DNA of 64,000 nt, taken from the NCBI RefSeq assembly GCF_014356525.2, contig NC_052506.1:18441916-18505915 (forward strand). The letters run 5' to 3'. Shown one piece after another: positions 55,609-64,000 of this stretch. Positions within the stretch are counted from its first letter, which is position 1. Every line of letters starts with the position of its first letter. Origin of the DNA: Nilaparvata lugens (lineage: Eukaryota; Arthropoda; Insecta; Hemiptera; Delphacidae). The notes below the pieces were generated by a model that was not told where the DNA came from, did no database searches, and saw nothing but the letters and a program-made list of their open reading frames with translations. The position numbers were made by a program, and so were the translations under genes.

Positions 55609-58600
55609 GTAAGTTTTCTGAAAAATCTTCATTATTTTTTATCAACCTTATAATAATAATCATAAGACTGAATTATTCAAATAGTTCATGTAATGTTAAT
55701 GTATCTTTATGTCATTCATCAGATCTCTTAGGATATTATATTCATCTCATTATTAATAAGCATGTCAGGATTATAGTTGTCACTGTAAGTAATAAATTCA
55801 TATATAGAAAAAATTAAATTCTAGTCGTTTTTTTCAATAACAAAAATAGTTGTCACTGTAAGTAATAAATTCATTTATAGCAAAAAAATTAAATTCTACT
55901 CGTTTTTTTCAATAACAAAAAAGTGATTTAATAATAAGCAGTTCGTGATTGAAGAATATTAATAATCATTGATGATGAAGCGTTGGGAAAATAATTATTA
56001 TTGATTATCATAATTATTGGAAACAAATATCGTTTATAAATATATCATATCAAAAATATACGTTTTACTCACTCATGACAACTGAGCTCGATGTCATTTA
56101 TTCACAAAACAATGTATTGAAATATAATTTTGAATAAAAATATTATCAACTACATGCTCTCCGAAATTAGTAAGTAATCATCTTACAGGCTTTACTCACT
56201 AGCCACGATTGAGCTCAGTGAGATATTCAAAAATGCATTGAAATATAATTTTAACTAACTTCATGCTCTCAGAAATGAGTAGTAGGCTTTAGGCTACCTA
56301 CCTAAAATAATAATCATACAGGTACAAACTGAATTCTCTACGGAACAAAAAGCAAATATATTCTGAGGGAGACTGATTATAGCGATATTTATGGCTTGAT
56401 CAAAACTATAATAACAATAATTTTATTATTTCACAACATATTCAATCTTACTTCGTTCAATCTAAACTTACAGAGTGTAATTAAAAAATGTGAAAGGGAC
56501 ACACATAGGCAAGCTAAATTTTAACTGTCGTATAAATTAGATTTGGAATCGGTTTGGGCTTAAGCCTGTGGTACTTTTATGGAAGTTGTGTTATATGTTG
56601 AATGATTGGATATATGAATAAATAAATCAATAAGTTTATGAAAATGAAAAATAGCTTGCATATACTATTAGCCTCTATATTATCCTCTCATTGTCAATGT
56701 ATTTGAAATTGGTTTAATTTATTTAATTTAGGTCAGTTTATTCAAATTACTATTCAAATTTCAACCATAATATTATAACTTTATACAGTGGTAGTTTCTA
56801 TTTAATGGAGCAACTGAAAAATATAACTGATTTTCTGTTTTGATGCAGGTTCCTCATTCTCTATTAATAAGCAAAATAATGTAGAAATTACTGAGAGCGA
56901 TCATGATAATGATGGAGGAAGAATAGTTGGAGGAAGTAACACCACAATAAACAAAAATCCATATCAGGTGAGAAATCCATTTTGATTGGTCTACTGTGAA
57001 AAAAATTCTATATATTATTAGAAACATCGTTGACAATGTGGTACAGAGTGTACTTCAGTCACATTAATTACAGTACATGAATTGCAAATTTTTCATTTCA
57101 GATCTGAATTCTGACCAATATAGAATCATCATTGCATGTATCAATATTGAGTAGGATAAACTAAAAGAAAATTGGATACCGTAATGTTCAAGACACTATA
57201 AAATATTCCAGAGCAATGATATCAAAACATAATGTTTTTCCTTGAACATTATTAAATTATGCTATTTAGAAATAAATTTGATCAGAAATAACACAGGATG
57301 ACCGACATTCAATATTTGAAATTTATTTTATTTTATTAGGATTAACTTATGTGTATTTTTTAAATTAAAACTTTTGATCCATTTTGACAGAATTCTTTTC
57401 TATAGTCTGGTATTCAGCATAGCTATAAATACAGTCGTTTATAATAGTCTTTAGCCTTTATAATATAATATAACATTTAAATAAACTCTTAAAATATCTA
57501 ATTGTAAAATAGCATGGTTACTCAAAATTTCAATTGAAATGTGTAGGCTACTGTAATTTCCTTAGCAATCACTACACTATTGTAGTTATTTTAAACTGCA
57601 AGTAAATGTTGTATTCTTTTTCTAAAAAAAGTTTTAAGTTTAGGATAAGTTTAGTACCTAATGACTCAACGTGAATGATGAAACTAACAATAAATTGTGA
57701 ATCAAGACGGCCTGTGTCATGAAAATTAACAACAAACCAAAATTAATTCTACAACAATATATTTTACAGGTTGCTATTATAGGAAATGAAGCCATATTCT
57801 TAGGATCTGGTATAATCGTAGACAAACACTATGTTTTAACAATATGTTCTTTGGTGAACTACTTGTAAGTATTCCTATTTCATAATATTTGTTAAATATT
57901 TCCTCAAAATAATATTGTGATGATTACAGACTGAATTATGAAATCACAAACCTTTTTCGGACTTTCAAAATGTTATCTAAATTCGGGAGAGGAATAGTAG
58001 AAGGAGTATCCTTCGTTTTTCTCTCCCGGTCAGTGCTTTTTGCACTGAAAAAATAAATAAAATGAAATACAATATGGACTTAAAAATATAAAATGAATAA
58101 ACAAAATTAGTATGGAGCAGGTCATGTATCTATGAATAATTTTTAGCGTTATTACTCTGATTTAAATCTATTCAAAATAATATTTAAAATCAATAATATA
58201 CGTATACGGTACTAAATATGCTTAATCCAATTCTATTTGTTTCATTATTGTTGTGATGGAGGATATTCCATCACAATAACATGCTGTGTATATAGGCTAT
58301 GTGATTGTTCTTTTTTTCTTTAGGGCTACTATTGAATATAAGTTAAATAAAATTATAGATCTGAGTACCCTTTTTAAATTATTTCATCACGACATGTCTC
58401 GGCTACTAATGCCATTTTCAAGTGAAAATAAACACATATATTTGTTTTCAAGTGAAAATGGCATTAGTAGCCGAAACATGTCTTGACGAAATGATTCAAT
58501 AAGGGTACTCAGATTTATATTCTTATTTATAGGCTATGTGATCTATCATCTTTCATGTACTCATTGTAGAGGTGAACTGGTAATGTTATACTCCTCTTTA

Positions 58601-61600
58601 ATACACATTTTCTCTGATTGATTAAAGGAGATTTATTATTAATTCAATGTATTTTTCATTATAGTTTTAAGTTATCAATATTGCTCACCATTCCAGAGAA
58701 CACAAATACTAATAAAAACTAGTACCGATTCTAAAAAAATTTAATTTATGTTTCTAAATCCGTTTCTTTTTTTAAGAATAACATCAAAAGTGAACGTGCA
58801 AATAAGAGCTGGAAGTACAAGGCATGACAAAGGAGGCAAGATGTACACGGTTGAAAAAATAATTTGTAACAAAAACTTCAGTAAAATCAGTCTTGACAAT
58901 GACATAGCTCTGCTCAGAATATCTTCAGCGATCCAGTTCAACCGCAATGTCAAGATAATAAAAGTGGCAAAAACGAATTTGCAACCTGGAAAAGTTGTCA
59001 CAACAAGTGGATGGGGAACTCTGCTCAACGAGACTGTGAGTCAAACTTTTCTCTTGATTGATGAACAAAACTTACATCACGGCTGAAGAATTATTGCAAG
59101 CTTATGTAATGGTGGGGGACAACTCCGTACCAAATTCTTACTGTTTCATACATATATACTTTCCCAAATTAGCGTCGTTTAAATAAGTTGAAAAGGAATG
59201 AAATGAATTACATGTGAATTCTCACCAGGTCTGTGAAGCTTCCTGAATTTATTAAATTGTAAAATTTATTTTTCAACTGTGAATCAGAGTTCACTTCTGA
59301 TAATTCTCAATTATTTCTCTAACGAATCTCTATTTCCTCGTTCATTGAATTTTATTATCCTCGTTAGTCAATGTGTTTTCTGTCTTCAAATTATCCATGT
59401 CGCATTATCCCTTTTCACATTATTCTATAATATTATTCATGGTTTTCCCTTCATGTTTATTTAATATATGATGAAGAATTAATTCAATATGAGTACTACC
59501 TACTTATTCGTTACCTACGTATGGCACAGCTTCGTAATATCATGGTATTATCATTAATCCCTCAATTTATCATGTTATTCTGTCCAACATAGTACCGAAC
59601 CCATATTAGAACTATGATTTGTATCCTTTAAGTTCCAATTCTCATCCAAAAATTCCAATTATTCGTTATATCCTCTTGTTAGGTACATATCCCACATGAG
59701 TACGTATTAACGAATAAAAGTAGCCTCAATAGCTTTTAAGGAAATCTTATGTTCTCAAGTAATGCAAAAGATAAAGATTGTACATGCACCATTATTATAA
59801 ATCTAAAATATCCTCTGGCCAGTTTGTAATTACCATGTATCGTGATAACCCGCTTGCCAGACGTTTTCAACAATGAAATTCACTACAAATCCTAGTCCTT
59901 TTAAATCTGGAATGAATTGCACTCCAGGAAAAATATTCAAGCAGCCTTTGAATTTCTTCCATTTATATATATTAAATCACATCGATGTCCTGGGTCAAAC
60001 TATTCACTGATAAATTTCACTCACATTTTTTTTCATCATCTATTCATTATTTCCTTATCTTCCATCCTAGTCTATTCCGAGTTATTCAGGTCTTGATATT
60101 ATTCTAGTTCATTTTAAGCAGTACAGTAAGGATATCTGGGTACTATATAGTACAGTATCCACTCCTTCACACACAAATAACCTAAATATTCACCTTAATG
60201 CACTACTACAAAATGCACTTGTAATCAAGTTGCTTGGATCCATTCTATCTGAGAATTTTGACTGGGAAATCACAGAGATAATTCAAGTGAGACATCCTCG
60301 TATTGCAAGCGGAGACATTGCATTACATAGAAAATAGTTTCACGCGCAAAGATAGACTGGGTTCGCCGGAATACTGATAACAGATCTCGTCACCATGGCA
60401 ACCAAACTACCTGTCAGAATCCGCCCTTCAACATGCATCGTATTTACGCAAGGTACCTAGAATACAATGTATCTACGTAAAATTGTATTCATAGACGGTC
60501 CACAATGTAATGCTTGAACATTTTATTCCTTTATTGTTGCATCAATCCAAGTGTTTATTTATTCATTTATTACAAAGCAAGGAAAAATTATGCAACATTA
60601 TTGGAATCAGAACAGATCTCATTTTAAATTAGGCTTGTATTGTTTAGTAAAATTATCAAAACATCGTATTGAAGATGGAATTCAATATCTTTTTATCTAC
60701 CTATAATTCTTATCTACCTTTCAGTAGATAATCGTCCAATAGAATGAAAGTTTAGAGTCTTCGAGATTCGGTATGGCAGCTCCATAAAACAAAAATTCTT
60801 CAATTGATGTATGGGCGAAAGAGAATAGGGCCTATATATCTCTGAACTTTGTTTCTGAAGCTCTTCAAAACTTTTATTCCCCAGTTTATTGCGTCCTGAA
60901 GAATCGGGGAGACTTGTGGTGTAGCTGCAGGCCTTAATTGGTTCTCATATCACTTTGAGAGCAATCAAAGTTCGTCCCGGAAGCACTTTATCTTCCCATC
61001 TTGAATGCTGAAAACTGAGCTTAGTCGAACCTACTAGAAGAAAATTCGATTTTTTTGCACGGATAGTCAGCTGAAGGAAAAAAACGTTTTGATAAGCTTA
61101 AAATTTTACATAGATAGAAACTTCTTCCTCCGTATTATATTGCACCTAACTCGGAGTTTGTGTTAGTTCACCTCAAATCCCAGAAAATTAAATTATTTTG
61201 AGAGATCTGCACAATCAGTGTGGGATATTCATAGAGATCTAGCCTATATTTGTTTCCTGAAAATTAAAACAGAAATTTTATTTTACTTGGAAATGTTTGT
61301 ATAGTGAATATATCAAAGTGATATTCTCTTCAACGAGTTGAAAACAAAATTTTACACGTAAAATGCAATTCCTATTTTGATTCTCAGGAAACAAATATGA
61401 GCAAAATCTCCATGAGTATTCCATACTGATTGTGCAGATTTTTCGAAATAGTTCAACCTAGGTCCTCACCTAAACGTAAGGCTCCTATCATAAATATGTA
61501 GCCTACAAGCAGTTCCCGAATTCATAATCTACCGAATAGGATTATTCTGCTATTTTGAAATCAGCTTTTTATTACAAGTTCAAATGTACAAGAGATAGGA

Positions 61601-64000
61601 TATAACGAAAATCCTTCATTTCAAGACATCTGCGAGGTAGTTATAATTGAATGCTATCGGGATTTTATTCATATTTTCAACTATACCAAGACTTTATGGT
61701 ACTCCTACTTCTATTATTTTCAATTTATAATAGAATTACTTTTTAAAATCGATTTGAAAATGGAATCCATCTATCACCAGTTTTGATGTTGATAAGCGGT
61801 TTCAAAGATTATAGAATGCTACAAGTTTTGTAGATATTGCTTTGAAATAAATCAGAGTTGTAAAACGCTTAGTTATCTAAGTAATTCACTTTAATCATTG
61901 TGATTTTTCAAATAATCACTCCATAAAACGAAGATTGAACTCGAATTATCACTATTGTTGATCATTGAACGAAAATCTCAATCTAAATTGAGTGGATGGC
62001 GCGCGCTCGTGAAATTTCCCAAGGTTGCGATAAAATTTCTTTTTAAATTGTCGTCGGAGGTGTCGGTCGACAATATTTATGGCCCCTCGTTGGCAATAGT
62101 CGACAAAACGATTGGGCACCGTTGAAAAACAAACAGAAATTTGTAATCGTGAAGATGGATCAATAGATTTGGCGTCAAGAGGATGACCGGGCAGGGCAGT
62201 GAGTGGTGAGCGCTAATAATGTCAGTGGTGTGATGATTGCGTGGTTGGGGGTGTGGGATTGATGAGGGGAGGGGTGTTAGGGGTCAAAGTCACTTCAATT
62301 ATTAAAAAAGCCAGTAACATGTTGATTCAGCTCTATTGTCCATCAAAATATCGTTTGTTCTTGCTGTTTGTGAAGAGAGTGCGAAATGGGATTGTTTCAT
62401 AATAATTTTCGTAGCAATGAACTTCAAAGCTTTTGTTTCTTCTATGCTGCTGGAAATTCTAATCAATAGATTATTAGAAATTTTCCTTTCCCCTTCTTCA
62501 ACTGTAGGTTTTCTATCTAGTAGAAGTTCCCCATCTTCCTTCTCATCTCCCATACTTTCTATTGATCCACTACAACCTCTTCTTCCTCGCATTGTTGGAA
62601 TATGAAATACTTTACCTCGCAAAGTAATGCATTTTTTCTCACAATTTAAAATGTATTGCTGCCTTGCCTTATTTCTTATTGAATATTTATGGAGAATGGG
62701 AAATGAATAAATATTGAAGATGTATGAGGTTCTTGATCATTACAAAGTGTGATTTATTACTACTTGTGATTATTCATATTATTTACCGACCAACTAAACG
62801 TTGAATATGAACAACCTACATTATCAACAGAGCTCAGAAACTTTCTATATATAAAGAATAAATCTTATATCTTGTCCTTCGATTTTAATCCTCGACACTT
62901 GAAATGGGAAATTATTTTTCTGTTATAGTGAGAAAATTATCAAAACAATCTCAAATAAAATAATTTTGAACAAAATATCATTTCTAGCAGAAGGACTCAA
63001 CGTCTAGTGCAAGAACTTAGCTGTCTCGAGTGATAGACATTCAGAAAAGACTTGACATTTTGTGAACATTCATCATATCCAATCCTTCCGAATTTGAAGA
63101 TGAACAAATAAATGCCATACTAGATGACATGTTGTGTTTTGAAATCCAGTCCGGGTTCTCTCACATTCCTGATATTCCCCAAGTAATTTTGTTCTTCCAA
63201 TGAAACACTCCAACGCTTTCTCAATCCTGAGCTGCTCTGACATTCCCCTTGCTAGTCGAGAACTTCCAACTATTCAGCTTTTCGAAATTCTTGAGTCAGC
63301 ATTAGGTATCATCGTTGAAGCTACAAACTTTCAAGAATGTTCAGCTTGCAAACATACTCAAACTAATTTTAAACTGAAACAATAATTGCATTTGTATTGA
63401 TTTTCACTGACACTAATCATATCATGTTATATCTAGATTCATTAATAGACCAATTGATTCTGCAACATCCATTCAAAATTAATCTTTTTAATATTTCATG
63501 ACATTTTTCCAGGATAGAGTCAGTTTCCAGTCAGTTAATCTGAATATTGTTGACAAATCAGCCTGCCAGGAGATCTATCAGGAGGATGAAATAAAAGATT
63601 CCATGATATGTGCGCACACTCCGAGTAAAGGACCATGCTGGGTGAATATTCAAATCCTTATCTCACATTATTAAGTGTATATGCCCCACAAATATATCTA
63701 CTCATAACATTTTATTAGTACTCCTTTAATTTGAGAATATTATCCATAGAAATTATAGTTTCAATATACGACGGAAACAGCATGTATACATCCTAAAGTG
63801 TGCAACAGTTGAAAAAAGTTGAATTGGTTCAATTGAAAATAATTATGGTTCTTGTATGAAGAAACGGTATCTCAACTTGAAGAGTTCCCGAATCAGAATG
63901 TGAGCCAATCTAAAGGAAATTCTTGAGAATAGGTCAAGTAAGATACTATCTCTAAATTTCGTAGGCAGTGAATATCTCTAATTTTCATAGGGTAATGGAT
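55551..64000 (+). CDS. secreted serine protease homolog (trypsin fold, catalytically dead), 3' end cut by window
   Basis: Six exons join with matching phases (1, 0, 2, 0, 0). The product starts with a signal peptide (residues 1-20) and a short acidic propeptide. It has an intact activation site G-G-R44/I45-V-G-G, then a chymotrypsin-fold domain through at least residue 221. Asp102 is kept (D133 in DNDIALLR), as is SGWGTL. The TAAHC block is T83-I-C-S-L, so His57 is Ser and Cys58 is Leu. The FCGGS block is F69-L-G-S, so Cys42 is Leu. The last exon starts Gly-Asn-Gly where enzymes have Gly-Asp-Ser, so Ser195 is Gly. Two of three triad residues and one disulfide are gone. Such homologs usually act as cofactors or regulators in immune cascades or as salivary or seminal proteins; which applies here cannot be told. 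Confidence 0.85.
55774..55921. repeat. 73-bp tandem duplication in intron 1
   Basis: atagttgtcactgtaagtaa and the following about 60 bases are repeated once with few changes. Each copy contains a decoy GTAAGT. Confidence 0.8.
56062..56275. repeat. diverged tandem duplication in intron 1, about 130-bp period
   Basis: tttactcact..gagctc..tgaaatataatttt and catgctctc.gaaat occur twice in the same order. Confidence 0.55.
56849..56967 (+). CDS. protease homolog exon 2: propeptide and activation site
   Basis: Acceptor tgatgcag, 39 codons after the split Gly, donor CAG|GTGAGA in phase 0. It includes an Asp/Asn-rich stretch (SDHDNDGG) and RIVGGSNTTINKNPYQ. NTT is a potential N-glycosylation site. 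Confidence 0.9.
56968..57769 (+). other. intron 2 of the protease homolog
   Basis: AT-rich, GT-AG bounded. Nothing else seen. Confidence 0.7.
57770..57864 (+). CDS. protease homolog exon 3: degenerate His57 region
   Basis: Acceptor atattttacag, 31 codons and two bases, donor ACTT|GTAAGT. It encodes FLGSGIIVDKHYVLTICSLVNY. This aligns position for position with the family's FCGGSII...WVLTAAHCV but lacks the His and both Cys of the 42-58 bridge. Confidence 0.88.
57865..58776 (+). other. intron 3 of the protease homolog
   Basis: Contains the fold-back MITE at 58337-58537. Otherwise AT-rich. Confidence 0.7.
58337..58537. repeat. fold-back MITE, copy 2, in intron 3
   Basis: Arms with GAGTACCCTTTTTAAATT, CACGACATGTCTCGGCTA and ATGCCATTTTCAAGTGAAAA pair across a spacer of about 20 bases. 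It shares the outer blocks with the copy at 33970-34163, while the inner arms differ. Confidence 0.75.
58777..59035 (+). CDS. protease homolog exon 4: Asp102 region
   Basis: Acceptor ctttttttaag, one base completing Leu91, 86 codons, donor ACT|GTGAGT in phase 0. Includes VNVQIRAGSTRH, the VEKIICNKNF strand, DNDIALLRISSAIQF with the retained Asp, and TTSGWGTLLNET. Confidence 0.92.
59036..63512 (+). other. intron 4 of the protease homolog
   Basis: About 4.5 kb. Mostly AT-rich; 61990-62290 is GC-richer and includes a G-run cluster at 62246-62283. Short frames (59279-59464, 62302-62622 on both strands, 63200-63385) show no domain and are taken as chance. Confidence 0.6.
62246..62283 (+). other. 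G-run cluster, possible G-quadruplex
   Basis: Five runs of three to five G occur within 38 bases, with loops of 3, 8, 1 and 5 bases. This is unusual in such AT-rich DNA. Confidence 0.45.
63513..63641 (+). CDS. protease homolog exon 5
   Basis: Acceptor catttttccag, 43 codons in phase 0, donor TGG|GTGAAT. It encodes NLNIVDKSACQEIYQ and DSMICAHTPSKGPCW, corresponding to the two conserved Cys regions just before the GDSGGP motif of the family. Confidence 0.9.
63642..63990 (+). other. intron 5 of the protease homolog
   Basis: AT-rich, ends in acceptor attttcatag. Confidence 0.6.
63991..64000 (+). CDS. protease homolog exon 6, first ten bases
   Basis: In phase 0 after the acceptor the window ends with GGT AAT GGA T, Gly-Asn-Gly, exactly where the family has Gly-Asp-Ser. 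The rest of the exon is outside the window. Confidence 0.6.

Noticed and set aside
55785..55792. GTAAGT after atagttgtcact as an alternative donor for exon 1
   Set aside because: It lies in a duplicated intronic repeat, after in-frame stops of the coding frame used by exon 1.
58741..59028. 95-codon minus-strand frame
   Set aside because: Antisense shadow of protease-homolog exon 4.
62302..62622. Overlapping sense and antisense frames in intron 4
   Set aside because: Both are open over the same bases, neither has a domain or splice support.

Overview
The window looks like nuclear DNA of an insect. It is AT-rich, coding exons are short with GT-AG introns of up to several kilobases, intergenic stretches are long, and MITEs, fold-back repeats, non-LTR retrotransposon debris and microsatellites are common. 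The agatoxin-like neuropeptide gene and the trypsin-fold gene fit an arthropod. The repeat style suggests a hemipteran such as a planthopper, but that is an impression and not a tested assignment. No rRNA, tRNA, CRISPR array or bacterial operon was seen.

Only about a tenth of the window can be tied to genes. From 1 to about 20 kb there is AT-rich non-coding DNA with a few weak small-ORF or exon candidates and several palindromic repeats. At 20.9-21.0 kb on the minus strand lies a convincing first coding exon of a four-pass (claudin/PMP22-like) membrane protein whose later exons I could not find. From 21 to 42 kb there are mostly repeats: a 166-bp tandem array, a CA microsatellite, a duplicated 3' tail, a GC-richer promoter-like island near 32 kb, fold-back elements, hAT-like and PIF/Harbinger-like MITEs and a Helitron-like element.

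The right third holds the best genes. At 42.7-43.1 kb (plus) is the last exon of an unrecognised, probably secreted, helical protein with two matching C-x3-C-[LV]-K segments. At 45.9-49.3 kb (minus) are the propeptide and mature-peptide exons of an agatoxin-like peptide (ALP) neuropeptide gene. Their splice phases agree and rebuild a Lys-Arg cleavage site; a decayed non-LTR retrotransposon and a PIF-like MITE sit in the intron. At 55.6-64.0 kb (plus) is a six-exon trypsin-fold gene cut by the window edge. It has a signal peptide and an intact Arg/Ile-Val-Gly-Gly activation site. It lacks the catalytic His, lacks the Cys42-Cys58 disulfide, and the first bases of its last exon imply loss of the catalytic Ser, so it is a serine protease homolog and not an enzyme.

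Nothing shows these genes acting in one pathway. All three right-hand products appear secreted or processed through the secretory route, but they use separate promoters and different strands. First exons of the ALP gene and of the 42.7-kb gene, and the last exon of the protease homolog, were not found or lie outside the window.
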